Assembly: GCA_030247885.1 (NCBI GenBank)
Contig: JAPDRO010000005.1
Location: 558,001 to 622,000 of the forward strand
Length of the DNA: 64,000 nt
Direction: 5' to 3'
Source of the DNA: Taxawa tesnikishii (nom. ined.)
Taxonomy: Eukaryota > Ascomycota > Dothideomycetes > Dothideales
Shown here: positions 1 to 11,737 of the stretch, piece after piece
How the letters are laid out: each line of letters opens with the position of its first letter
How positions within the stretch are numbered: the stretch's first letter is position 1
Translations under genes and position numbers: made by a program
Notes under the pieces: generated by a model
What the model was told of the DNA's origin: nothing
Database searches by the model: none
The model's input: only the letters and a program-made list of their open reading frames with translations

Positions 1-2018
1 CGATACCACCGCGTACAACGGTCCTCTTCTGTGATCCTTGCGGTAGGTCTCCGGCATCTTCTGGCTCGGTTAGCTCATCCCGCAGTTGGCCCTCCTCATC
101 ACTATCGATGATGAAATCATCCAACCCCACTGCCTTTTACGCCGCTTCTTCTTGTGCTTCGGATCTGGTTTGTCAGACTTTGAAGGAGCACTTGCGGTTC
201 CCACCGCAACGACTGTGAGTGCTTTCATCCATTCGCGCAAGATAGTCGCCTCTTTGCCCGTCTGAAGAACCTGTGCTGCAGAGGTTGGGGCATACTTTTG
301 CGACCAAGCTCTGGTCTCGCATCTTCCTTCATCAAATGGAGTAAGCGTGCTCGGGATGGCCTCGAACATTGATTTGCAGGCTTGATGCGTAGATTGTGCG
401 CCGGGCTGTAGACTCTCTAAAGCTCTGACCTGGATTGTTGGGCCTGTAATGAGCAGTTTGTTAGGTTTGCGCAAGCAGTCAGGAGGTTCCGGAAAGCCAT
501 CGTCAACAGGTTGCTTCGGTTCGAAGTCTAGAGTACTCCGGAACACATTCAGAATACTTTCTTGGGGATTTAACCGAGTAGATGTGTCTTTCATCTTACG
601 CAAGGGATACCCAGCGTTGATTCTAGTCGAGGGCTCATCGAGCATTTCAACATCGGCAGCTTTGTCAACGTCCATGGATCCATGAACATGCATCGCTTCT
701 CGGTCGGGCCAAGCCGCTTCGCGTAGACCGGGGTGTTTGATCATTTGACGATCTCGAGCCATTCCAAACGACGGTTGCGGAAGACGGTCCTCATTCTCTC
801 GGCCTCTGATATTGCGTGTTTGCATTCTCAGTTTACCAGGTGTAATCGCCGAAGCCTTCCTTGCCGGACTTTGAGCGATATCATGCGCTATGTCTGATGA
901 TGTTGCAACACCTGGGGCATTTTTGGCTTTGCCGAGGAAGAACGGATGTGTAGCCTTTGAAGGCTGGAGCGGCCTAGGAGGGTTGTGAGGCTGTTGCGTA
1001 GGAGTGTGAGCAGGTTGTGCCACGGGGTGTGCCTTTCCTCTCCGGAGAGTATCCGAGAGATCCTCGGCCCTAGACCTTCCATGTGAATTGGGTATCGCAG
1101 AATGACCAGTAGCTGTCCCTGCTTCTTCTTCGGTCTACCTCTCCTGTTCTTGGTCTTGGTCTCCTCCGCAACGTGGTCCGCGTGAGGCTTCGTGACTGGT
1201 GGGAGAAACGTCCCACTTCCGGTAAGCTGAAGCATCTTTTTGGGAGGCACGTTGGATGGAGCGTCGTCATTCGGAAAAGCTTTTGGTGTCGTCTGGTCTC
1301 CAACAGTTTCCGTCCCGACCTGTTTGTCCCCAGTTAGAGGCAACTCCTGCGGCTGAGCCACATTGGGCGTTCGGCGCGGTATCTGCACAGATGGGTAGCT
1401 CTTGGTTTGCCGTTCCGGAGCTTTGGCCTTCGGTGTGGCGGGCGATAGCTGGTGCTCCATGCTAGATGTCGGAAGGGACACTGGACTCGATGTAGGTATT
1501 ATCGCATCCTCCGAACCCTTCAAGGCCGATGCCCCTTCTTCCATACCAACATCTCTTCCTTCGATTTGACTTGTCCTTCGTCTTTTGCGCCGACGAACAT
1601 TTTGGTCGGGTTCCAGCCCTGAGGCAGCCGCAGAGGTGCCCAAGTCGTCGATTTTTGCTGTTTCGCGCCTTTGCCGCCCTTCTTTCGAGGAACTTTCGCA
1701 CTGGCATCATTCCTTCCCTTTATAGCATCCTTTGGGTCTTCTGTATAGCCAGGTAGCCCTTCTCTTATAGTAACGTCATCGTCTCCACTGTTGTGTGGTC
1801 CTTCAGGTGGTGTCGGAACAACTGATTTGGTCGGATGTAGCTCGCCGTTGGTACTGTCGAAATTCGGTTTCGGTTTGACTACGAGGTGGACCATCTAAGT
1901 ATAGGATTGCTATATGGCCAGTCGGCTGGAGAATGTACATACCACTTCCTTTGACGAAGAATGGATGTACGATCTTTTGCCCATCATTCATTGCAACCAC
2001 CACAGCCGCAGCTGCCAT
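1..2018 (-). CDS. ELG1: ELG1/ATAD5 homologue, PCNA-unloading clamp-loader subunit (N-terminal part, cut by left edge)
   Basis: Large subunit of the alternative RFC complex that removes PCNA from chromatin after replication; nuclear. Visible in order: an N-terminal PCNA-binding-like HPFF motif (KIVHPFFVK), a basic stretch RRRKRRRTS, the MLQLTGSGTFLPP and NRRGRPKKK segments, a second HPFFLGKAK motif, the WSQKYAPTSAAQVLQ segment leading into the AAA region, and GLDDFIIDSDEE near the edge. The AAA ATPase core lies beyond base 1. A likely intron is 1895-1942. The reading frame changes near 1652-1656, 1034-1036 and 135-138, each at a T-run on the plus strand (A-run in the gene), and one added A joins the conserved segments each time. 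A further change near 1800-1890 may be a second short intron. The family call rests on the motif order. The exon map is uncertain. Divergent from UTP8. Confidence 0.8.
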
Positions 2019-2348
2019 TCATGCTCTTTGCCAGTGTTAAGAGTCCGCCCAAGCACCTTGCATTTGGGGGCTGTAGAGGACTACGATCGTGATTTCTTTG
2101 GGTGGGTCGTTCGAATAGTGGTGAACAGGAAATGCGAGTTCATCGGAGCAAAGTTCATGACGTGCACGCGACGGAAGTGAAGCACGCGTCGCGAAGGCCT
2201 CTACTTCCCAATAGGCAGTAGCGCGTCTGCAGTGCGGGCCGAACCGAAACGGCTTCACTTTTTCGAAGAAGCTGCGACCGCCGCAAAGCCCGCAGTTGCT
2301 TGAAGAAGGAAGGATTGAGCGCTTTCAACACGCGCCCAAGTCACCACC
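2019..2348. promoter_or_regulatory. Shared divergent promoter, ELG1 / UTP8
   Basis: About 330 bases between the two start codons. It holds one ACGCGT (2184-2189), the core of the MBF/MCB element used by G1/S genes in fungi, which would suit ELG1. The motif also occurs inside several coding regions in this window, so on its own it is weak evidence. Confidence 0.4.
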
Positions 2349-5241
2349 ATGTCAGGAGAGAACGCCATAGAGGCGCCTTATACCATCGCAACCCTGCCAA
2401 AGCCGTTCGATGCTGGCGGAGGAAAGACTTTCGCATCTCCAGTGCATGGCTATCGTGGGCAAAAGAGAAGGAAACGGCCAGAGATTGCTGTAAGCGTGGA
2501 TGGAGAAGGCATAAGTATTTTCCACGTACGTTGTTGCTTGCTTTCTTGCACATCAAACCTGAAGACTCATTCCTTCAAAGGTCCAGAACACGCCCCTCAT
2601 CAGTTCATACGCTCTGCCACCGCAAACCCGCTTTACTTGCCCGCCATGTTCTATCTACCGCAAATTGACCGCCCGGAAATCCACTCAACGGCTCACTTAC
2701 GCTGCTGTGCGCAATGCTACGAGCGCAAAGTCTGAGCTTGTATGCTTCAGCGAAGAGGCGCAAAAGGATCCATCGGCCGCTTTGTCCAGCGACAACCAGA
2801 GCAAGAGCACATATCCACTTGACTACAGCAAGAGCGAGGTGCTGGACATCAGCGTCGTGGTGGTCGACTCTGGTTCCGAAGATATCGGCTCGGCTCTGGA
2901 TGTCTGTTTAGTGTACCGTGACGGCCACGTGGAGTGCATTTCAGGCGACTTGAGCGTTAGGAGATGGCAAGCAGAAAAGGAACTGGTCGTTGGCGCACGA
3001 GACGGCCCATTGTCTGGCCAAGACCACGGAGTCGAATTTGCTGTCATGACGGATTCAGAGGCTGCACGCAAAGGACTGCTGAAGGGCAGAGAGGATGCCC
3101 TTGCCGCACTCGACAACGATAGTCTGTACACCAGCGCGTCCGGTAAGGCTATTTCGCTCCTTGTGCTCGCGACTTCTTCATCGACGAAAAATCACAAAAA
3201 CAGCCGTCGCCTCCATGTGTTTGCGCTGCGGCCTAGGTCAAAGGACTCTATCTCAAGCACTCGACAAGGCCTACAACATATGCTGAGCTACGATCTCCCT
3301 CACATTGTCAACGAAACGAAGCAGACCATTGGAGCCGAGTACTTGCTTCAATCGTCAAATGGAAAGCTACATCAGCGCGTCAATGGTTCGATTGTCACCT
3401 ATGATCTAACAGGTACACTGCCCCGTGTCATGTCCCAACTTGACTCTCGACAGACCGGTTACCTAAGCTTTACTCGTGTGGGGCCCTCATCACTCATGGC
3501 TATAGAAAACGGTTGCTGTGGAATCTATGACATCAAGTACAGCTCCATCCAGGCATTTATACCCCTACCGACTTCGATTGCTTCGATCGGCGAGAAGAGG
3601 AAGCATGACGAGACAGGATCTGACACCTCATCTCTACACTTTGTTTCTTTCTTTTCCGAGATAGGGCTGGCTGTTGCTCTTTCCAGAAATGCTCTGGTGG
3701 GACTTCAGGTCGCTGGAGATGCTTCAACTCGGAAGAAGGCCAGGACGCAAGCCACCCTTCTCGTTAATTCCCTTGGAAAGGGCATCGGCAACAAGGCGCA
3801 ACAAACGAAGGCTTTTACCGAATGGAGAGCAAAGGTCGACGAGCTCGTAGACAACTCAACAGTCAGGGAGTTCGAAGACTTCCTCGCTAAAGAACTTGGC
3901 ATCAAACATGCGCCTAAGCCAGAGAAGGCTTTGACTGATAGTAGCGCAGATGGCGTTAAGGAGGACAAACAAGAAACCGACGCTGAATCATTGCCGGAAT
4001 GGGACTTCTCCAATCTGGATGGGCTTTTGCAAAAGACCGACAGACGCAAAGCGCTATATTGCCTGTCCAAGATTTTCAGTCGGACCACATCCGAAGTCAG
4101 TACCGCCGAGAGCGCTCAATCTACTTGCCCCATCACCATCGCTTATTTTCCACCCAACGTGTTCACATGGCTGGCGGTGACCGGATACGTTTCTGCCTCA
4201 ATGATCCAGCGAGCGTTGCGTGAAAACTCAAACGCGTCGTTATCACTCTTGAACGTAGTACCCGGCGATGTGATGAAAGCCATCAACGAGTTTGACCCGG
4301 AAATGCGCCTCATGAGCGAATTCCTCAACTGGCCCGTCTATATTGAGATTCGAGAGATCGTTGGTGGTCTGAAGTCTCTCATCCAGTCCCTGGACAGTCC
4401 GCCCCCGGCAGCCATTACCAAAGCCATCACCGTAGGCGGCAGTCCTGATGACGCTACTGCACCCGGCGACGACAACGAGATGGCTATCGAGGAAGATTTC
4501 CGCGAAGCTGAAGAAGACCTCGATTACGCCCTGCGTGCTCTCGACTCCGGTCTTGCGGTTCGCAGCTCCGCCCTACGCACTGTCTTTACGCGTCTACACT
4601 CTTTCCCTGCCTCCACCATTGTATCAACTTTGCGATCCACGCTTACCCAGCACGAACTCGTCTTCTTCATCCAGATCCTCCGCATTGAGCTCGCCGACGG
4701 CGGTTGGACGAGCCGCTACGTCGATGCCGAGGTGCAGCGACTTGCAGATGCTGGAACACCTTCCGACCGCTCCATCGCAATCATCAGCAACATGCTGAAC
4801 TGTGCTATTGACGCCATCGGCACGTCCGGATGGTTGGTCGGACTCAGCTCAGACGCCGAGATCGCCGCGGACGAAATGCTGGCCACTCTGCGCGCCGAGA
4901 CAAGCGCTGCGCTCGAGGGGTGTCACGAGGCGGAGTCGCTTGGCACCTTTCTGCGAGATTTCGAACGGTTTTCGAACCTGGTGCGCGTGGCCGAGCGGGA
5001 TGTGCTATGGTTCAAGAAGGGGAAGAAGGCGGGCAAGGTCGATCCCATCCGCCATCCTGGCTTCGAGGTTGTGCCCAAAGCGGAGGACAGTGTGCTGCCG
5101 CTGGGATTGAAGGTGCAGAACAACGTGGAGAAGACGCGGGTGACGAAGGGTGGTGAGGTGAAGGCGAAGAGTAAGAGTGCGATTGGCAAGGAGATCAGTA
5201 TGGGGGTAGGTAAGTATTCACTAGAGAGGATTAGGGTGTAG
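2349..5241 (+). CDS. UTP8: UTP8-like nucleolar protein (small-subunit processome / tRNA export)
   Basis: UTP8 acts in the nucleolus in 18S rRNA maturation and, in yeast, in tRNA export. Two exons, 2349-2525 and 2581-5241, are joined across a 55-nt intron with a GTACGT donor and CAAAG acceptor. They give about 945 residues. The junction recreates the family N-terminus: APYTIATLPKPFD in exon 1, then TPLISSYALPPQTRFTCPP just after the splice. The first half resembles the UTP8 beta-propeller domain. The second half is alpha-helical with acidic stretches (EEDFREAEEDLDYALRAL). The C-terminus, GKYSLERIRV, looks like the natural family end. A GTAAGT overlaps the end, so a final short intron cannot be excluded, but read-through fits better. 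The frame is intact throughout. Confidence 0.85.
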
Positions 5242-7369
5242 ATGATCAGCGACAGGAGTCAACAAGGGCAAAAGATGGATGAGGAAGGCGGGGGTGATTG
5301 CACGAGCTTGCGAGGATTAGGAAACATCAGGAGATGTTGAACACATCAGCTGTGATGATATACATGTACACATAGATCCAAAAACCCGCTCTATTTGGTT
5401 CAACCAACCTGGCTGAATGCAACCACTTCTCTTTCCTTCCTACCTCTGAAGACTCCTCGAAGTCCATCCTCCTGAGATATCTGGATGCCTGGTCGAACAG
5501 CAAAACGTTCAACATCGCGGATTCCCGCATGGTCACCCACTGCAGTACTGACGGGACGGTCGATTGGTTAAGTTCAGGAGAGCGGACGGGATCCTCTGTT
5601 TTCAGCCGCCTGTGGTCGAACGTGGGAGGCTTGTTGGTTATGCTATCATATAGTGTCGTGTGCGACTTACAGTAGCCCAGCGCAATGCCAAAGTGGCCCA
5701 TGTTTCTTCAGGCAAAACCCTACACCTGGTCGCTCGGCAGCTGCTGCGAGCGCTAGGATCATGCTTGAGTTCTAGGCAAATCGTCTTTCTCATAGTAAAA
5801 AATATGTGCGTAGCCGAGAGATGCGGCCTTTAATTGGAAAGAGACGTTTCCCTGTGCCTGAATGACTTCCGTCTTCTGTTCTGTTAGGATAAGCGGCGTG
5901 AAGACCGCCTCAGAAGAGAGCTTTCGTGATGGAGGTGTGTAGTCGTTCGACCACAGGTAGACCAAGAGAATCCGAGACCCGCTGAACCAAGACAAAATCG
6001 GAAGGTTATCAAGCGTCAAGAGAGCCGTGATCCTCATCGGTCGTTTTTGGTGCCATGAAGGCCTGCTAATAGACGAACTGGCCTTCGGCAGTTTGATAGT
6101 GGGAGCATACCGGATGTCCAAGCGACAAGGAAACAACATCTAGGCAGACAATCTAGGGGCCGAGAGGAAGCCGAGCCTGAGGTAGATAAATAGATGCATC
6201 TACTACATATGTGTGGAACCGACTGAAAAGCAAAGACAGTCGGTATCACGCAATGGTTCGTGTTACTCCAGCTGCTCGTTTGAGGCATAAGATAGTGAAG
6301 AGGAAGGCCGGAGCAGAAGTTGGAGCAAGCACGACAAGCACGGCAAGCTTCGGCCAAGTTCGACAAAGGCAAGCCGAGGCGATTCGCCCGGCCGGGAGAC
6401 CACATGCCTTGCAGATAGCCTGATCAGATGGACCAATAGCAGGAGGTTGAGGATCGAAGTGCCGGGGAAATTGCGCCGAACTGGTCGCGTGCTGCCACCG
6501 ACAGTTCGATGACGAGAACGTCGTGCTTCAATTCCTGCACTGTGCGACCTGCCTCAGCGTGTCGCGAGTCTTCTGTCCCTCTTCCAGGAGCTGTATCTGC
6601 CATGTCAGGGCCCGTCCAAGGCAAGCAAAAGCACGCGATCGTGCACAAACAATCCCGGGGCCGCCACAAGGCCATTCCATGGATTCCGGGGCATCCGGGC
6701 ATCCTGTCACCCTTTGTGAACATGGACATCAAGAGCGCTATCCCAGCGCTGTCCTGGTTCCTACCAGGGCATAACGGCTCCTTGGCCTTTCCGCCGGGAG
6801 CCGGATCTGTCGAACGCCGTCACAAAGCTTGTGCCCAACCAGCAAATCGCTTCACCGTTGGATCACAATGCTGCCAGATGCTGACATGAGCATGCTGCCT
6901 TCCCAGCGATCCCTACCAACCTTAGCGATGAACCTGTTCGCAAGGCCTCTTCTGGTCCGACGGGCGCCCCTCCTAACCACATCGGTAGCAGGCAGGCATA
7001 ACTGCGCATCCGTAGCGCTTATACGTCAGAGATCCAGATAAGTCTCGCGCGCCGCTGCTTCCTCTTCACACTTCCGACTGTCTCCGCGCCTTCCCAAACC
7101 CCCGAACTTCAGTTGTTTGTCATACCTCCCACCTTGAGAAGAAGCTCCAGCACCCGCGACACTACCCACAGTCCACTCTCCGCCTCTGTGCAACTGGTCG
7201 CGTGCTCTATCACTCACGCTCTGCCGTATGACATAGCAAAGCACACTACTATTCCCCCGCACCTATACCAGCTACCCGCCTGTTGTCGACAGCGATACTC
7301 CCGTTTCTTTTTCCCTAGCAATACAAGAAACGGAAACGCTATAGCAAGCACAACCAGAAACGACCGAGC
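5242..7369. other. Intergenic, no supported gene
   Basis: About 2.1 kb between UTP8 and the PAP2-like gene. Open frames of 60-126 codons occur on both strands (for example minus 5327-5701 and 5759-6139), but none has a recognisable domain, a matching intron structure or coherent neighbouring frames. I see no tRNA, repeat array or transposon. The last 200 bases before 7370 are the likely promoter and leader of the PAP2-like gene. Confidence 0.5.
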
Positions 7370-8754
7370 ATGGGCGCCGGTGCGTTCATTGAGCCCGTCG
7401 TGGTTCTTACCCTCCTCTTCGGCGGAACCTGGGTTAACCGCGCCGCGCCCGCGTACCTGTCGCGCAGACGACCCTACCACGTCGGCAAGCGCACAGACTC
7501 CTCGGACGGCCTTGAGTCTGGTAGAAGCAGTCCTACGGAAGACACGGATGAGTTACTGAACCGATCTGCGTCACCCGAACTACTGGCACAGGAACAGCAA
7601 AATGGCTGGCGGAGACGGGAGGTCCATGTGTTCGGCTGGAAGAAAACGGTGTGGAGCGCCGACACCAAACAGTTCGAGGACAGGTTGTTAAGTAGGCTGT
7701 TGCGCGCCTTCCCGTTCCTGGTGGAGGTGTGGTACTGGGCGCTGATATACTGGGTAAGCTCTACCAACCACCACATTACTCTGCTGTCGCTCTGGCGAGA
7801 CGGGATGCTGATGGGCTTGTACAGGTCTACCAACTCGGTCGCGCTTTCACTGCAGTCACCATAGTCCAAGGCACTGTGCATACGGCGCGGAAACACGCTC
7901 TCCAGCTCATTCACCTCGAACAACAGCTCCACATCTTCTGGGAACCGCAGATCCAATCCGTCTTCCTGGCCTATCCGACACTGATGCACTGGATCAACCG
8001 CATCTACTCCTTCATCCACATTCCAGGCACCATCCTCTTCCTCGTCTGGCTCTATTACTACACCATCACCTCCAACCGTCTCTCCACTCGCACCTCCACC
8101 AACACTCCCCACGGCTCGCCCGCTGGACCCGCACTCTACCAAGCACGTCGCCGGACCATGGCTGTATGCAATCTTATCGCCTTCATCGTCTTCACCGCCT
8201 GGCCCTGCATGCCACCACGTCTGCTTTCGGATCCTAACTACAAGGGCCTGGACGCCGCCGAGGCCAAGTCGTACGGCTTCATTGACACTGTGCATGGCGC
8301 CGAGGGCGAGAGCTCTGTATGGACGCAAAACAAATTCTGCAACCAGTACGCCGCCATGCCCTCGCTGCACTTCGGATACTCGCTTCTCATCGGACTCACC
8401 GTCATGTCGATCCCCCTCGCCCCACGACACCAAAGCTCCCGCCGTCTTCTCATTGCGGGTCGTTTTGGCGTGCGGCTACCGAGCCTGAGACGTCTTCTAT
8501 GTGTCGTGCTCGGCTTCCTCTACCCGGCCATCATCTTGGTGGCGATCGTCACGACGGCAAACCACTTCATCCTCGACGCGGTTGCCGGCGCCATGGTGTG
8601 CGGTTTGTCATGGAATGGCAACGGAGTGCTATTAAACCTCGTGCCCCTTGAAGACTGGTTCTTGTGGGCGTTGAGGATGCACAAGCCGGAAGTCGAGGCT
8701 GTCGATGTGGAGGGAGCCGAAGAAGGTTGGGGGACTGGGGTCGTGACGAAATGA
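7370..8754 (+). CDS. PAP2-superfamily integral membrane protein (AUR1/IPC-synthase-like fold)
   Basis: Two exons, 7370-7753 and 7825-8754, are split by a 71-nt GTAAGC-ACAG intron and give about 437 residues. Several hydrophobic segments are visible, including the N-terminal VVVLTLLFGGTW, then IPGTILFLVWLYYYTI and AIILVAIVTTANHF. The phosphatase signature is present as MPSLHFGYS followed by TANHFILDAVAG, that is, the serine-histidine motif and the downstream His/Asp motif of the inositolphosphotransferase-type PAP2 group. The N-terminal 100 residues form a cytosolic, Ser/Glu-rich extension. The substrate cannot be read from the sequence. It is not AUR1 itself, so a lipid phosphatase or phosphotransferase in an internal membrane is the safest statement. 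The exon junction is continuous and there are no frame problems. Confidence 0.8.
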
Positions 8755-9881
8755 ACGTAACAGGAACTGTGGCAGTGATTCTTAATGTGTATTGATCCCT
8801 TTCCTTCTGTGCCCGGGATGACATGATATCGAGACGAGCTCTGATGGCGCGCGGATGTCGTGGATGAGAAACGGAGATCTTCTAGGGCTCTGGCTGTCGC
8901 TTCTGGCTCGCTGCGGATGGTGCCATTACTCCCCCTTAATAATTGATTAATATTCTCCTTTCTCCAAACTAAGAAAAACAGCCCCTCTTTCGTCGCCATC
9001 GCAAACGCGGTGCAACGCGTCCTGCTTGTTCGTTCGTTCTGGGTAGGATCGTTTCGTGCATTGAGTGAGATCCAGAGATCTTCTTCAGTCATGAAAGCGG
9101 CAAGCAGAGGAATACTTGCTATTTAAGCAGATCGTACTTGCACCAAGACCTCCACGGAAAAGATACGACAAGATCAGGCTGCTGGCGTTGGCCCAAATAA
9201 GGTTGGTCGAACGAACACAGCACGTGATCTGCAGGCAGGCGGTGTTTGTACGGAGCGAGCCACGGATCGCAAGGACAATGCCACTAATGCGCCGTGATAG
9301 TAGCAGGCTGAGCCTGAGAAGGAGTACTGGGGGCATCCTAACTCAAGGATGCCTGCGGAGATGCGCTCTATCTGTCAGTCGCTGTCTCGTGAGATCTATT
9401 TAGCGTCCCTCGACTTCGTGAGATCTATCGAGCGTCCTTCGATTTGTCGATTGACATCGCCGACGCTCAATAGATCTCAAGAAATCGAAGGGCGCTCAAT
9501 AGATATCGCATCGTCGTCTGCGTGATCGCATGAGCGAGCACGACGCGGGCGTGCCCGATCGAGTTGTTAGCCGCACGGGAAGGATGACGTCTTGCATTAG
9601 TAGAGAAGCGTCCGTTGCAGTCGCGGCCAATGAAGACACACAGAAACCAAGAGCTTCGCTCAGTCGCCATCTCCAACTTCCTCGCGACGTAGTGTTTCTA
9701 GTCCGGGATGCTGTGTAATGCATGATAAAAGAACAGATCCCCTTCGACCCAAAAACGCTCGACGGCTCCGATCAGGCATTCTCTAGAGGACAATATAACT
9801 ACTCAAAACTTCCCTTGTCTGCTTATCGTCTTCTCCAGGCGTACGTCTCTCAGTCACGTGAGCAGCTGTTCAAACCACAGG
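8755..9881. other. Intergenic with a compound inverted repeat
   Basis: About 1.1 kb. Apart from the repeat cluster at 9388-9509, listed separately, I see no gene or RNA. Small open frames here lack any family signal. Confidence 0.5.
9388..9509. repeat. Four-copy compound palindrome of a 26-29 bp unit
   Basis: Two direct copies of a unit of the form GAGATCTATYGAGCGTCCYTCGAYTT lie at 9388-9416 and 9417-9445. Two copies follow in the opposite orientation: a partial one at 9462-9479 and a longer one at 9482-9507. The inner copies can pair into a long stem with a loop of about 36 bases. The copies differ at a few positions, mostly transitions. No flanking coding region or target-site duplication is evident. 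Confidence 0.75.
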
Positions 9882-10335
9882 ATGGAAACATCAATTGAAC
9901 CTAAGAACATCACTATCCCAACAACCGCCCTTTCTTCCGCGACCGCGTCCAACACCACTAGCACTGCTACCTCTGTTGCCACTGCGAGCCCATCCATCGA
10001 CAATGCCACCATCACTCCAACGATAGTCTTCGGCATCTTGAGCGTGTTGCTGGCCGTGATAGCGGTAGTGCTGGCCTACTTGCAGTTTCGCAAGCCATCG
10101 TTCCCACATGAGTCCGCGCTAGAAGGTGGTAATCGTGGCACCAATGCTGATGTCGATGCCGTTCCTCTCCAAGACAGCCCCAGACATGCAATACCTTATA
10201 CGCCAACATGTAAGCCCCTCTATTTCAGGAACGTACCATCCAGTGTTGACTTAGTCTAGTCCATGATACTTTCCAGACGCAAAAACACCATACCATGGAC
10301 AGCTTCATAGCTTCTCAAGATCGAAGGCAATGTGA
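9882..10335 (+). CDS. Putative small single-pass membrane protein with Ser/Thr-rich ectodomain
   Basis: I do not recognise a family. Starting at the ATG at 9882 there are about 45 residues rich in Ser, Thr, Ala and Asn (several N-x-S/T sites). One strong transmembrane segment follows, IVFGILSVLLAVIAVVLAYL, then a polar tail. A probable intron, 10210-10276 (GTAAGC donor, TTCCAG acceptor), changes the C-terminus and ends it at 10335. Without it the frame closes at 10259. No signal peptide is obvious, so the topology (N-out without cleavage) is inferred. The layout resembles small fungal cell-surface sensor-like proteins, but that is only shape, not homology. Confidence 0.45.
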
Positions 10336-10822
10336 GAGCCTTGATCGCGCATGGTCCTCAATCGACTGTGCTACGGCAAGCATAGAACCTCCCGTCGGTG
10401 TCGGTGTTGGTATTGTATCCGCCCGAGAACACAGCAGCCATGCCAGCTCTGGAGCTCTCGTCGGTAGGCTCGTTCACTCGTCATCCTTACGGCCAGTACT
10501 GATGCCATGTAGTCAACAGCACTTCCGGTGCAGAAAAACCTGTAGCATCGGAGGAACAACAACAGCCAGGAAGCTGTTGAGGGAGGTTCTCGCCTCTCCT
10601 TCTTTACTTGAGCTTCGGATTCCAGACTCGGCGGCTTGGTCAAGTGCGATATGCTCAAGGTGGTTGTTGCTGGCGTGAAAAAAAGCACAAGAGCCACTGA
10701 ATGAGACTTACTACAACGACAAATTGTACCGACCCGGCGGACTGTATTATTTCGTAGAACACAATGATTGTCAGATTTGTATAAGTTTTTTGTCGGTAGC
10801 GTAGGCGTGGAAAAGGTCATCT
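10336..10822. other. Intergenic, nothing recognised
   Basis: Roughly 490 bases holding the 3' ends of the small membrane protein and of the DUF866 gene, which converge here. No RNA gene or repeat seen. Confidence 0.5.
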
Positions 10823-11507
10823 TCATGCTCTCTTGATCTCCCACTTCAAGTTCTGAATGCTGACCTCCTCACCTGCCTTCTCGTCGTAATCATACCAGTC
10901 GCCCTCAGAGAAATCGATACCGTTGAATTTCGTGTTTGAGTCAGTTCCCTGGGCCTTCCACTCACCCTTCTCATTATCAACGGCCAGGACCCCGATTTGG
11001 TTACATCGGCACGTACCTGGGGATGAACTCGGTGAACTCGAGTCCTCTGCAGTCGATCTCGATGATGTTCTGCTTCTTTGCTGGCTCGTTTTGCTGGTAC
11101 GCTCTGGGTGCCTCCTTGATGTTCGCGGAGTGCTCTCTCTGGTAGCGGTTCAGGCACTTATCCTTGATCGCAACGACAGATTCGGGCAGACCTTGCAGTT
11201 CTTGCAGCGCCACACAAAGTTCGCCTCGCCTCTGCTTCCAGAGACCTCGTTCATTTCCTTCTCACAATCAGCAGAACACAACGGCGCAGACGAATGCGAG
11301 ACATACGAAGCGGCTAACACCGACTGGGTTGGGATGAGTCTCTCGGCATGATGTGCACTGGACCTTGAACGTATAGTAGAACGGGTTGTCCTCTGTATCT
11401 TCGGGAAGGAGATCCGTCACCCTGCCATTTCAGGTTGGCATCTCGTCGTTGCAGCTGAGTAAGCTCGCATACCCGTTGAGCTCGGCAGTCAATGCAAGAG
11501 CAAGCAT
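10823..11507 (-). CDS. CXXC-motif zinc-binding protein, DUF866 / UPF0587 (C1orf123-like)
   Basis: Small conserved eukaryotic zinc-binding protein of unclear role. Five exons (11473-11507, 11307-11421, 11192-11260, 11013-11138, 10823-10966) assemble into about 162 residues, the usual family length. Two CxxC pairs form the zinc site: QCTSC near residue 34 and RCKNC near residue 69. Other family segments are NPFYYTFKVQ, SRGEANFVW, DCRGLEFTEF and GDWYDYDEKAGEEVSI. The introns are 46-53 nt. Two have poor 5' sites (GTCTGC and GTGCCG), which I chose because they restore the family alignment. All exon phases then agree, so this gene appears intact. It is divergent from the PPR-like gene, with about 230 bases between the starts. 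Confidence 0.82.
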
Positions 11508-11737
11508 TCTTACTTGTGATAGTTCCGGTTGTTGGTTTCTCCTTCGAAAGTGGATGTTGTTTCTTGGAAATGGATTGGCGGGGTTGCAAAACGCTCTTTG
11601 ATTGGCTCGGCTACTACCCGGCAGATCAACTGACTGAACAGACGTGCGCCCATGCTTCTTGCATCTCGCGCTGGTTCAATCGACTGATTGCACGAAGAAG
11701 AAAGGCCTTGGGGATCCCTACCAAGGATGCTACGATA

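Noticed and set aside
5759-6405. Two overlapping minus-strand frames upstream of the PAP2-like gene
   Set aside because: No recognisable domain, no splice signals joining them, and composition like the surrounding intergenic DNA.
9388-9509. CRISPR-like or phage attachment array
   Set aside because: The genome is fungal, and the units are contiguous and inverted rather than separated by unique spacers.
11492-11737. 82-codon upstream extension of the PPR-like frame
   Set aside because: It overlaps the first DUF866 exon on the other strand and removes the mitochondrial targeting sequence from the N-terminus. The ATG at 11738 is better.
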